A stretch of DNA of 64,000 nt from NCBI GenBank assembly GCA_963772375.1, contig CAVYXG010000007.1:124001-188000 (forward strand). The letters are read 5' to 3'. This stretch comes from DATBHM01 sp963772375. GTDB lineage: Bacteria > Actinomycetota > UBA4738 > JACQTL01. Positions 7,917 to 15,287 of the stretch are shown here, piece after piece. The notes under the pieces were generated by a model, which saw nothing but the letters and a program-made list of their open reading frames with translations, was not told the DNA's origin and searched no databases. The translations under genes were made by a program, and so were the position numbers. The number at the start of each line of letters is the position of its first letter. Positions within the stretch are counted from its first letter, which is position 1.

Positions 7917-8860
7917 GCGAGCCGGTGTTCGTCGACGCGCCGCGGCGGCTGCTCGACATCGAGGTCGACGGACGGACGGTCCGCGTTCCGGAGGGCTCGA
8001 CCATCCTCGACGCCTGCCGCGGCGAGGGCGTCGACACCCCCACGCTCTGCTTCGGGGACAACCTCACCCCGGTGAACGCCTGCCGCGTGTGCGTGCTCGA
8101 GGTCGAGGGGTCGCGTGCGCTCGTGCCGGCCTGCTCCCGGAAGGCCGAACCCGGCATGGTCGTCCGCACGGACACCGAGCGGGTGCGCCATTCGCGGCGG
8201 ATGGTCCTCGAGTTCCTGGGCTCCTCGGTCGACCTCTCGCTCGCCGGCGGGGACGTCCGGCGGTGGATGGGCGACTACGGCGCGGACCCGTCGAGGTTCG
8301 GCCCTCCCGCGGAGGAGGACGGGGAACGGGACCGGCGCCACCCCGGACACCACGAGTCGCCGTCCGTCGAGGGTGCCGCGAACGTGGCCCAGCCGGTCAA
8401 GGTCGACAACGAACTGTACGTCCGCGACTACTCACGGTGCATCCTCTGCTACCAGTGTGTCGAGGCCTGTGGGACCGACGCCCAGAACACCTTCGCCATC
8501 GCGGTCGCCGGCCGCGGGTTCGACGCGCGCATCTCGACGGAGTTCGACGTCCCGCTCCCCGACTCGGCGTGCGTCTACTGCGGGAACTGCATCGGAGTGT
8601 GCCCGACCGGCGCACTGATGTTCTCTTCGGAGCACGACATGCGCGGGGCCGGCACGTGGAACGAGGACGACCAGCACGTCACCCAGACCGTGTGCCCGTA
8701 CTGCGGCGTCGGCTGCAACCTCGAGCTCCACGTCCAGGACGACCGCATCGTGAAGGTCACGTCGCCGCTCGATCACGACGTGACGTCCGGCCACCTGTGC
8801 ATCAAGGGCCGGTTCGGCTGGCGGTTCGCCCAGGACCGCGACGAGGCCCCCGGAGCCTGA
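7913..8860 (+). CDS. Fe-S subunit of formate dehydrogenase carrying the displaced Mo-domain [4Fe-4S] module
   Basis: A 315-residue protein holding the N-terminal half of an FdsA-type formate dehydrogenase: a [2Fe-2S] domain with C46, C57, C60, C74; two ferredoxin [4Fe-4S] sites, C176/179/182/186 and C220/223/226/230; and, at the end, CPYCGVGCNLELHV...GHLCIKGRFGWRF with C261, C264, C268, C296. That last module is the cluster next to the Mo cofactor and normally starts the catalytic subunit. The His/Cys [4Fe-4S] motif expected between the [2Fe-2S] and ferredoxin parts is absent (region 90-130 has no Cys). The protein stops after DRDEAPGA, just where the 4139-6049 product takes over. It probably docks tightly to that subunit. 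Confidence 0.92.
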   Translation: MSEPVFVDAPRRLLDIEVDGRTVRVPEGSTILDACRGEGVDTPTLCFGDNLTPVNACRVCVLEVEGSRALVPACSRKAEPGMVVRTDTERVRHSRRMVLEFLGSSVDLSLAGGDVRRWMGDYGADPSRFGPPAEEDGERDRRHPGHHESPSVEGAANVAQPVKVDNELYVRDYSRCILCYQCVEACGTDAQNTFAIAVAGRGFDARISTEFDVPLPDSACVYCGNCIGVCPTGALMFSSEHDMRGAGTWNEDDQHVTQTVCPYCGVGCNLELHVQDDRIVKVTSPLDHDVTSGHLCIKGRFGWRFAQDRDEAPGA

Positions 8861-8895
8861 GCCGACGAACCGCGGCGTATCCTGGCCGCGGAGCC

Positions 8896-9729
8896 ATGGC
8901 ACTGCGACACGAGGTCGAGCGGGTGGGCGGCAAGTCGGCCGACCGTCGCCGGGTCGTCCGGATCCGCGGCGGCCGGGTCGACGAGGGCCCGGACTTCCTC
9001 GCGGCCGAGGAACCCCTCGAGATCCGCCTCGCCGGGGAGCAGGTGGCCGTCACCATGCGAACCCCGGGGAACGACACCGAGCTCGCCGTGGGGTTCCTGA
9101 TCGGCGAGGGCATCGTCCGGCCGGAGGACGTCGCCGGGGTCGCCGAGTGCCGTTCGGACGAGGACGACGGCGGCGTCGCCGACGTCCGCCTCGCGCCCGG
9201 CGCGACGGCGCGGGCCGGCTGGCAGCGGAACTTCTACGCGACGTCGTCCTGCGGGGTGTGCGGCAAGGCCTCGATCGAGGCGGTCCGCGTCGCCACCGAC
9301 CCGGTCGCCGACGGCCCTGTCGTCGACGCCGAGACGCTGCAGACCATGCCCGACCGCCTCCGCAAGGCCCAGCAGGTGTTCGACCGGACCGGCGGGCTCC
9401 ATGCGGCCGGGCTGTTCACCCCCGACGGGGACCTGGTCACGGTCCGAGAGGACGTCGGCCGGCACAACGCGGTCGACAAGGTCGTCGGCCACCGCGCGCT
9501 GTCGGGCGACCTCCCGCTCGGCGGCCACGTCCTGCTGGTGAGCGGCCGGGCTTCATTCGAGCTCGTGCAGAAGGCGTTGGTGGCGGGGATTCCCTTCGTC
9601 GCTGCCGTCTCGGCGCCGTCGACGCTCGCCGTCCGGCTGGCCGAGGAGTCGAACATGACCCTCGTCGGGTTCCTGCGGCCCGGCGGATGCAACGTGTACG
9701 CCGGCCGCGAACGCCTCGCCGCCGGCTGA
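8896..9729 (+). CDS. fdhD: Formate dehydrogenase accessory sulfurtransferase FdhD
   Basis: FdhD transfers sulfur from a cysteine desulfurase to the bis-MGD cofactor of formate dehydrogenase; without it the enzyme is inactive. The 277-residue protein shows FLAAEEPLEIRLAGEQVAVT, the motif TPGNDTELAVGFLIGEGIV and the sulfur-carrying CxxC in TSSCGVCGK (C119, C122), then REDVGRHNAVDKVVG and SGRASFELVQKA. ATG 8896 is the family start; a TATCCT hexamer at 8878-8883 may be a -10 box, so the gene may have its own promoter 35 nt after the Fe-S subunit. Its position directly behind the structural genes supports the assignment. Confidence 0.97.
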   Translation: MALRHEVERVGGKSADRRRVVRIRGGRVDEGPDFLAAEEPLEIRLAGEQVAVTMRTPGNDTELAVGFLIGEGIVRPEDVAGVAECRSDEDDGGVADVRLAPGATARAGWQRNFYATSSCGVCGKASIEAVRVATDPVADGPVVDAETLQTMPDRLRKAQQVFDRTGGLHAAGLFTPDGDLVTVREDVGRHNAVDKVVGHRALSGDLPLGGHVLLVSGRASFELVQKALVAGIPFVAAVSAPSTLAVRLAEESNMTLVGFLRPGGCNVYAGRERLAAG

Positions 9730-9731
9730 GC

Positions 9732-10319
9732 GTGGAACCCGTCCCCGGGCTCACCGGGCTGCTACTGGCCGGCGGGGCGAGCTCCCGGATGGGCGCCGAC
9801 AAGGCGTCGCTCGTGGTGGACGGCGAGCCCCTGGCTCGCCGTGTCGCCACCGTGCTGTCCCACGTGTGCGGCCGGGTCCTCGTCGCCTCTGGCGACGGTC
9901 ACCGGCTCGACTGGCTGGACCTGGCCGAGGTGGCCGACGTCGAACCCGCCGCCGGGCCGCTGAGCGGATTGATCGCGGGACTGGAGGCGGCCGAGACCCC
10001 GCTGGTCGCGGTGGTCGCGGTCGACATGCCCGACGCGAGCGACGCCGTCATTCGCCTGCTCGCAGCGCGGATGCCCGGCCACGACGCCGCGGTCCCCCGA
10101 ACGGAACGCGGCCTCGAACCGCTGCACGCCGTCTACGCGGCGGCCGCCGCAGCGGCTCTCCGGGCGGCGTTCGAGGGGGGCGAGCGTTCGGTGACCCGCG
10201 CGCTGGAACGCCTCGACGTCACCGTCGTGGAGCCGGACGAGTGGGCCTCCGCCGATCCGTCGGGAGGCTTCGCCCGCAACCTGAACCGCCCTGCCGACCT
10301 CGACGGGCGCTCAGGCTGA
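9732..10319 (+). CDS. mobA: Molybdenum cofactor guanylyltransferase MobA
   Basis: Attaches GMP from GTP to molybdopterin to give the MGD form needed by formate dehydrogenase. The 195-residue protein has the nucleotide-binding signature LLLAGGASSRMGADKASL at residues 9-26 and the VDMPD metal motif near 97-101. GTG 9732 lies 2 nt after the fdhD stop, so translation is coupled. The 3' end overlaps the convergent DUF6457 gene by 9 nt. The placement with fdhD and the Sec-FDH genes suggests a dedicated cofactor supply. Confidence 0.95.
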   Translation: MEPVPGLTGLLLAGGASSRMGADKASLVVDGEPLARRVATVLSHVCGRVLVASGDGHRLDWLDLAEVADVEPAAGPLSGLIAGLEAAETPLVAVVAVDMPDASDAVIRLLAARMPGHDAAVPRTERGLEPLHAVYAAAAAAALRAAFEGGERSVTRALERLDVTVVEPDEWASADPSGGFARNLNRPADLDGRSG

Positions 10320-10577
10320 GGGTTCGTCCGGAGGCGGCGGGAGCAGCGCCCGCAACCGCCCGGCCGCGTCGCGGAACCCCTCCTGCGGCGGTGTTCCGGC
10401 GCCGGCGGCGCGTTCGGCCCCGGCCCCGAGCAGGAACGACGCCAACGGCGCGTACCGCCGTTCGACGCGGTGCGCGACGTCGCGGGAGAGGCCCAGGATC
10501 TCCCGCGTCTCCTCGGGCCCGAGGGGTTCGACCCCGAGCGCCTCCGCCAACTCGTCCAGCCACCGATCCCCAGCCAT
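10311..10577 (-). CDS. DUF6457 protein, molybdenum-cofactor associated
   Basis: An 88-residue protein matching the DUF6457 family (WLDELAEALGVEPLGPEE, then ILGLSRDVAHRVERRYAPLASFLLG). In many Actinomycetota this small domain lies next to, or is fused to, MobA, so a role in cofactor biosynthesis is likely, though no activity is known. The start is ATG 10577 (MAGDRWLDELAE). Here the gene is convergent with mobA and shares its last 9 nt rather than following it. The C-terminus is Pro-rich. Confidence 0.82.
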   Translation of the reverse strand: MAGDRWLDELAEALGVEPLGPEETREILGLSRDVAHRVERRYAPLASFLLGAGAERAAGAGTPPQEGFRDAAGRLRALLPPPPDEPSA

Positions 10578-10725
10578 CCACGCTCCTCGCCGCTCGATGC
10601 CGTCGTCCACCATAGCGGCCCGATCTGCGCGGATTCCGAACAGGCGATAGCCTGCATCGACGCCCCCCGTCCCGTTCCGCCGAGCGCGGAGGATCGACGA
10701 TGCCGACCGGTCGTAGGCTGGGATC

Positions 10726-11313
10726 GTGAGCACGACGACGGCCGCGCGCCCCGCCACCCGGGCACGCGGCGCGAAGCCGGTCCCGCTCATCGTGGCGGGG
10801 ATCGTGCTGTTCCTCGGTTCCGAGCTGATGTTCTTCGCGTCGCTGTTCGGCATGTACTTCACGCTGCGGGCCCAGGACCACCCGTGGACCCCGCCGGACG
10901 TCGAGGTGGACCTGTACCGGGTGTTCTTCACGGCGTTTCTCGTCGCGTCGAGCTTTACCATGCAGCACGCCGTGCACCGGCTGCAGCGGGGCGACCGGCC
11001 CGGGTTCCGGCGGTGGGTGTGGGTCACGTTCCTGTTCGGCGTGGTGTTCCTCGGCGGGCAGGTCAACGAGTGGATCACGCTGCCGTTCCGCATCCACACC
11101 GACGCGTACGGATCGGCCTTCTACGCCATGACCGGGTTCCACGGGCTGCACGTGCTCGCGGGGCTGATCCTGATGCTCGTGATCCTGGGCCGCGCCCGGC
11201 AGGGGGCGTACACACGCGGGGAGCACGGCGGTGTGGAGGTGGCCACCTACTACTGGCACTTCGTCGACGTCGTGTGGATCGCCCTGTTCATCGTGCTGTT
11301 CGTCATCAGATGA
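10726..11313 (+). CDS. ctaE: Cytochrome c oxidase subunit III
   Basis: A 195-residue integral membrane subunit with five hydrophobic helices. Family marks are ELMFFASLFGMYFTLR, the FHGLHVLAGLILMLVI helix with its His pair, and the C-terminal YYWHFVDVVWIALFIVLFVI. It begins the ctaE-qcrC-qcrA-qcrB operon typical of Actinomycetota, in which the bcc and aa3 complexes form a supercomplex. GTG 10726 lies 6 nt after TAGGCT (10714-10719) with no Shine-Dalgarno sequence, so the mRNA is probably leaderless. The stop overlaps qcrC (ATGA). Confidence 0.96.
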   Translation: MSTTTAARPATRARGAKPVPLIVAGIVLFLGSELMFFASLFGMYFTLRAQDHPWTPPDVEVDLYRVFFTAFLVASSFTMQHAVHRLQRGDRPGFRRWVWVTFLFGVVFLGGQVNEWITLPFRIHTDAYGSAFYAMTGFHGLHVLAGLILMLVILGRARQGAYTRGEHGGVEVATYYWHFVDVVWIALFIVLFVIR

Positions 11314-12119
11314 CCGAACGCCCACGCCTCGGCCGGCGGGCGGTGCTCGCGATGACGGCGGCGGTCGCCGGGGTGTCGGTGCCGCTGGGGATCCTGCTCA
11401 CGCCCGCGTCGGGGCGGCCACTGGCGATCGCGTCCCCGATCGTGGTCGGCACCGGATCGCCCGCACCCGTATCGCCGCTCGTCCTCGCCGACGGGAAGAA
11501 CACGTACGAGGAACGGTGCTCGACGTGCCACGGCCCGACGGCAGGGGGAACCGCGCAGGGCCCGCCCATCGCCGGCCTCGGGCCCGCCTACTGGGACTTC
11601 ATGATGTCGACCGGGCGGATGCCGCTCGACCAGCCGGGCGTGCAGGCCAAGCGGCGGCCGCCGGTGCTCACGCCCGCACAGATCCATTCGGTGACGGCCT
11701 ATCTCGAGACGATCCCGCCGGGCGACGGCATCCCCGTCCCGGTCGTCGACACGGCCGGGGGCAGCCTCTCGCTGGGCGAGTCGACGTTCCAGGGGAACTG
11801 CGCGCCGTGCCACGGGACCACCGGGCGGGGCGGGGCCGTCGGCCCCCAGGACGCGCCGCCGGTGGTCCACGCCACCTCGACCCAGGTGGCCGAGGCCATC
11901 AGGATCGGCCCGGGAACGATGCCGGTCTTCGACGAGAGCACGATCGACCGGCACACGCTGAACTCGCTGGTGGCGTACGTGGAGTACCTCCGCGCGCCGG
12001 ACGACCGCGGCGGCAGCGGGCTCGGCGGCGTGGGTCCGCTGATCGAGGGGTTCGTCGCCCTGGTCGGCGGGCTGGGCCTGATCGTGCTGGTCACGAGGAC
12101 GATCGGAACCCGGTCATGA
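11310..12119 (+). CDS. qcrC: Diheme cytochrome c subunit of the bcc complex
   Basis: Membrane-anchored diheme cytochrome c1 equivalent, passing electrons from the Rieske centre to cytochrome oxidase. The 269-residue protein has an N-terminal signal/anchor helix (residues about 11-32), heme sites CSTCH (C70, C73, H74) and CAPCH (C164, C167, H168) each with a downstream Met-containing loop (GRMPL and GTMPVF), and a C-terminal membrane helix (about 243-262). Heme attachment would depend on the Ccm proteins encoded about 10 kb away. ATG 11310 overlaps the ctaE stop, and the stop overlaps qcrA. Confidence 0.95.
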   Translation: MTERPRLGRRAVLAMTAAVAGVSVPLGILLTPASGRPLAIASPIVVGTGSPAPVSPLVLADGKNTYEERCSTCHGPTAGGTAQGPPIAGLGPAYWDFMMSTGRMPLDQPGVQAKRRPPVLTPAQIHSVTAYLETIPPGDGIPVPVVDTAGGSLSLGESTFQGNCAPCHGTTGRGGAVGPQDAPPVVHATSTQVAEAIRIGPGTMPVFDESTIDRHTLNSLVAYVEYLRAPDDRGGSGLGGVGPLIEGFVALVGGLGLIVLVTRTIGTRS

Positions 12120-13081
12120 CTGAACGCCGTTGGTTCCGGCGCCGCCGGATCGGCCCCGAGGCCGAGGGACCGGCCACGCCGATCAGCGAGCACCCCGGCG
12201 AGGCAGCGCTGGTTTCCCTCCACCGCGACCCTGAGGAGGAACGGCGCGCGTCGCGGTGGATCGCGGTGCTGCTGGTCGTCAGCGCGGCGGCCGGCCTCGG
12301 CCTGCTGGTGCTGTACGCCCTGGGCGGCCAGGTCCAGCTCGAGGGGGCCCTGATCGGCGTCGCCCTCGGCGCGATGGGGTTCGCGCTCATCCGGTGGGGC
12401 AAGCACCTGTACCCCCACGAGGTCGTCACCGAGGAACGCGAGCCCCACGAGTCCGAGGCCTCGGAGCGGCGCGTGGCCGAGGACCTGATCGAGGAGACCG
12501 AGACCGGCATCACCCGGCGCAAGATGCTCACCGGGATGCTGGTCGGCGCGGCCGGGGCGTTCGGCCTGGCGCTGATCTTCCCGATCCGGTCGCTGGGGCC
12601 GAGCCCCGGCAGGCAGCTGTTCGAGACCGCATGGCGGAAGGGCAAGCGGGTGGTCGACGCCACTGGCGCGCCGGTGCGCGTCGACACGCTGCCGGTGGAC
12701 GGGGTCGTCACCGTGTTCCCGGAGGGGTTCGTCGGCAACGCGACCGCCCAGGCCATCCTGGTCAGGGTGAACGCGGACCTCCTGCAGCTGCCGCCCGGCC
12801 GGGGCGATTGGGCGCCCGAGGGCAACGTGTGCTACTCGAAGATCTGCACCCACGCCGGGTGCCCGGTCGGCCTGTACCTGGCCAGCTACCACCAGCTCCA
12901 GTGCCCGTGCCACCAGTCGGCGTTCGACGTGCTGGACGGGGCGTCGGTCATGTTCGGGCCGGCGGCCAGGCCGCTCCCCCAGCTGCCGATCGAGGCCGAC
13001 CCGGACGGGTTCCTGGTGGCGACCGGGGACTTCAGCGCGCCGGTGGGCCCGGGGTTCTGGAACCGGGGTGACGGGCCGTGA
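12116..13081 (+). CDS. qcrA: Rieske iron-sulfur subunit of the bcc complex
   Basis: A 321-residue subunit with the Actinomycetota layout: two membrane helices (about 47-66 and 70-90), a cytoplasmic segment ending in a twin-Arg-like TRRKMLTGMLVGAAG before a third helix, then a periplasmic Rieske domain with CTHAGCP and CPCHQSAF. It carries electrons from menaquinol to the qcrC hemes. ATG 12116 overlaps qcrC, and the stop overlaps the GTG of qcrB. Length and topology are normal for the family. Confidence 0.95.
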   Translation: MTERRWFRRRRIGPEAEGPATPISEHPGEAALVSLHRDPEEERRASRWIAVLLVVSAAAGLGLLVLYALGGQVQLEGALIGVALGAMGFALIRWGKHLYPHEVVTEEREPHESEASERRVAEDLIEETETGITRRKMLTGMLVGAAGAFGLALIFPIRSLGPSPGRQLFETAWRKGKRVVDATGAPVRVDTLPVDGVVTVFPEGFVGNATAQAILVRVNADLLQLPPGRGDWAPEGNVCYSKICTHAGCPVGLYLASYHQLQCPCHQSAFDVLDGASVMFGPAARPLPQLPIEADPDGFLVATGDFSAPVGPGFWNRGDGP

Positions 13082-14571
13082 GCTCCGCCAAGCGCGACGC
13101 GCGGACGAACGGGAAGCCGGGCAAGGGACCGATGACCCGGCGGATGTTCGGGTGGTTCGACGAACGCCTCGGCGCGGCCTCGTTCGCCCGGCGGACGCTG
13201 AACAAGGTCTTTCCCGACCACTGGTCGTTCATGCTCGGGGAGATCGCCCTGTACTGCTTCATCATCCTGATCCTCACCGGGGTGTTCCTGACCTTCTTCT
13301 ACGTTCCCGACGCGAAGGAGGTCGTGTACCACGGTTCGTACGCGCCGCTCCGGGGCCAGACCATGTCGCGGGCGTACGACTCGGTCGTCAAGCTGTCGTT
13401 CGACGTGCGGGCCGGACTGGTGTTCCGGCAGATCCATCACTGGGCGGCGTTGATCATGGTGGGCGCCGTCGCGGCGCACGCCTCCCGGGTGTTCTTCACC
13501 GGCGCGTTCCGCAAGCCCCGCGACATCAACTGGATGCTCGGGGTCCTCCTGCTGCTGCTGACGATCGCCATCGGGTTCGCCGGCTACTCGCTCCCCGACG
13601 ACCTGCTGTCGGGGACCGGCCTGCGGATCGCGTACTCGATCACGCTGTCGATCCCGTTCATCGGGACGTGGATCGCGTTCCTGCTGTTCGGGGGGCACTA
13701 TCCCTCGCCGGACATCCTCAACCGGCTGTTCGTGCTGCACGTGATGATCCTGCCGGGGCTGATCGCGGCCGTGCTCACGTTCCACCTCATCATCGTGTGG
13801 CGGCAGAAGCACACGCACTTCCCCGGCGGCAGGCCCGTCCGGACCGAGACGAACATCCAGGGCGAGCGGCTGTTCCCCCGCTACGCGTTCAAGTCGACGG
13901 GGCTGTTCCTCGTGCTGGGCGGGATCCTCGGCCTCCTCGGCGGGCTCGCGCAGATCAACCCGGTCTGGCTGTACGGGCCCTACAACCCGACCACGGTGTC
14001 GGGCGGATCCCAGCCCGACTGGTACATCGGGTGGCTCGAGGGCGCGCTGCGGCTGTTCCCCGGGTGGGAGATCCGCGCGTTCGGCCACGAGATCCCGGCG
14101 CCGTTCTTCCCGGGCGTCGTGCTGCCCGGGATCGTGTTCACGGTGATGTTCCTGTGGCCGGCGATCGAACGGCGCATCACGGGCGACCGGTCGGAGCACA
14201 ACCTGCTGAACTTCCCCCGTGACGTGCCGTGGAGAACGGCGTTCGGGGCCGCCGTGCTCGTCTTCATGACCGTGCTCACCGTGGCCGGGGGGAACGACCT
14301 CATCGCGGCGTTCTTCGGCGTGTCGGTGGAGGCCATGACGCGGGTGCTGCGGGTGCTGGTGTTCGTGCTCCCGGTCGTGGCGTTCGCCGTGACGTACTAC
14401 CTGATGAACGAGCTCCGGAAGACCGACCTCCACCCGATCAGGCGGGCGGCCATCACCACGGTCGTGCGGACGCCCGAGGGCGGGTTCGAGGTGTCGGAGG
14501 AGTTCGTGGCCGGCGGGCTGCCGAACCCGGCGGGCGAGGAGACCGACCAGCCGGAGGTGGTCCGGGACTAG
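13078..14571 (+). CDS. qcrB: Cytochrome b subunit of the bcc complex
   Basis: A 497-residue menaquinol-oxidising cytochrome b with about nine membrane helices. Heme-b ligand regions include RQIHHWAALIMVGAVAAH and LHVMILPGLIAAVLTFH; the quinol-site region includes GYSLPDDLLSGTGLRI (PDDL in place of the mitochondrial PEWY). A long charged C-terminal tail follows the last helix, as in other actinobacterial QcrB. GTG 13078 overlaps the qcrA stop by 4 nt. The operon ends at the hairpin at 14589-14622. Confidence 0.95.
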   Translation: MSSAKRDARTNGKPGKGPMTRRMFGWFDERLGAASFARRTLNKVFPDHWSFMLGEIALYCFIILILTGVFLTFFYVPDAKEVVYHGSYAPLRGQTMSRAYDSVVKLSFDVRAGLVFRQIHHWAALIMVGAVAAHASRVFFTGAFRKPRDINWMLGVLLLLLTIAIGFAGYSLPDDLLSGTGLRIAYSITLSIPFIGTWIAFLLFGGHYPSPDILNRLFVLHVMILPGLIAAVLTFHLIIVWRQKHTHFPGGRPVRTETNIQGERLFPRYAFKSTGLFLVLGGILGLLGGLAQINPVWLYGPYNPTTVSGGSQPDWYIGWLEGALRLFPGWEIRAFGHEIPAPFFPGVVLPGIVFTVMFLWPAIERRITGDRSEHNLLNFPRDVPWRTAFGAAVLVFMTVLTVAGGNDLIAAFFGVSVEAMTRVLRVLVFVLPVVAFAVTYYLMNELRKTDLHPIRRAAITTVVRTPEGGFEVSEEFVAGGLPNPAGEETDQPEVVRD

Positions 14572-14588
14572 CGGTCCCATCGACGAAC

Positions 14589-14622
14589 GAGGCCGCCCCC
14601 GTCGCTGGTCGGGGACGGCCTC
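14589..14622. terminator. Bidirectional hairpin terminator between qcrB and the RTX-like gene
   Basis: Strong inverted repeat: GAGGCCG and CCCCG on the left pair with CGGGG and CGGCCTC on the right, with one C-A mismatch and an 8-nt loop. It lies between two convergent genes (qcrB stop 14571, RTX-like stop 14645), so it can serve both. There is no T-tract, as is usual in high-GC genomes. Confidence 0.75.
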
Positions 14623-14644
14623 GGCGTTCGGTGTCTCGATCCGG

Positions 14645-15178
14645 TCAGTCGCCCGCGCAGTTGCCGGACTGCTCGACGTGATTCACGAGGTCGCCGGTGT
14701 CGATCTCGAACGTGTCCCTCCCCGGCCCACCGTCCGCGGAGTCGTTCCCGCCGACGTTGTCGACCGTGTACAGGCAGTCGGGGCCCATGTTCCCCAACAG
14801 CTTGTCCGGGCCCTGGAACCCGCGGATCTCGTCGGCACCGGCCTCGCCCCGCAGGATGTCCGCACCCGAGTCGCCGTCGAGGATGTCGTTGCCGAGCCCG
14901 CCGTCCACGACGTCCCTGCCGGGGCCGGCGATGACGGTGTCGTTGCCGGCGCCGGCGGCGATCGAGTCGTCGCCGCCGTTGCCCCTGATGAAGTCGTTCC
15001 CGCCGATCGCGCAGATCACGTCCGGGCCGGACGTGCCGATCAGGTGGTCGGGGCCGTTCGTCCCGCCGATCGTGCAGTCGCCCCGCTTGAAGCCCGCGTG
15101 GCTCGCGCCGGCGACCCTCGGCGAGGCGAACACCGCCACCGCGAGCATGCCGACCGAGAACAGCAGCAGCTTGCGCAT
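14645..15178 (-). CDS. Secreted RTX-like (hemolysin-type) calcium-binding repeat protein
   Basis: A 177-residue protein with an Sec-type signal peptide (MRKLLLFSVGMLAVAVFASP, cleavage near AGASH) and about eight nonapeptide repeats of the GGxGxDxhx type between residues 45 and 125, for example GGNDFIRGN, GAGNDTVIA and GGLGNDILD, which form a calcium-filled beta roll. A Cys pair at the C-terminal end may add stability. Small proteins of this kind are common in Actinomycetota and have no known enzymatic role. The gene stands alone, convergent with qcrB. Confidence 0.87.
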   Translation of the reverse strand: MRKLLLFSVGMLAVAVFASPRVAGASHAGFKRGDCTIGGTNGPDHLIGTSGPDVICAIGGNDFIRGNGGDDSIAAGAGNDTVIAGPGRDVVDGGLGNDILDGDSGADILRGEAGADEIRGFQGPDKLLGNMGPDCLYTVDNVGGNDSADGGPGRDTFEIDTGDLVNHVEQSGNCAGD

Positions 15179-15250
15179 CCCCTGGAACCTCCCCGTTCGT
15201 CGTGTGACCCGCGGACGGTACGGTGCCCGGAGCGGCCGGTCAACAGAATG

Positions 15251-15278
15251 GGGCCGGGTTCGACTCCCGCGAGCTCCA
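15251..15278 (+). other. tRNA/tmRNA 3'-end-like fragment
   Basis: The stretch holds a T-arm (CGGG, loop TTCGACT, CCCG) followed directly by GAGCTCCA, closely matching the 3' end of tmRNA genes (T-arm then CAGCTCCACCA). The matching 5' acceptor strand is not found 70-90 nt or about 350 nt upstream, where the antisense RTX-like gene lies, so this is not a complete tRNA or tmRNA. It may be a relic attachment site, or a chance match. No integrase is present in the window. Confidence 0.4.
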
Positions 15279-15287
15279 CGCCGCGGA

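Noticed and set aside
15190..15278. A complete tRNA or tmRNA gene
   Set aside because: No 5' acceptor strand complementary to GAGCTCC exists at the right distance, and no D-arm or anticodon arm was found.
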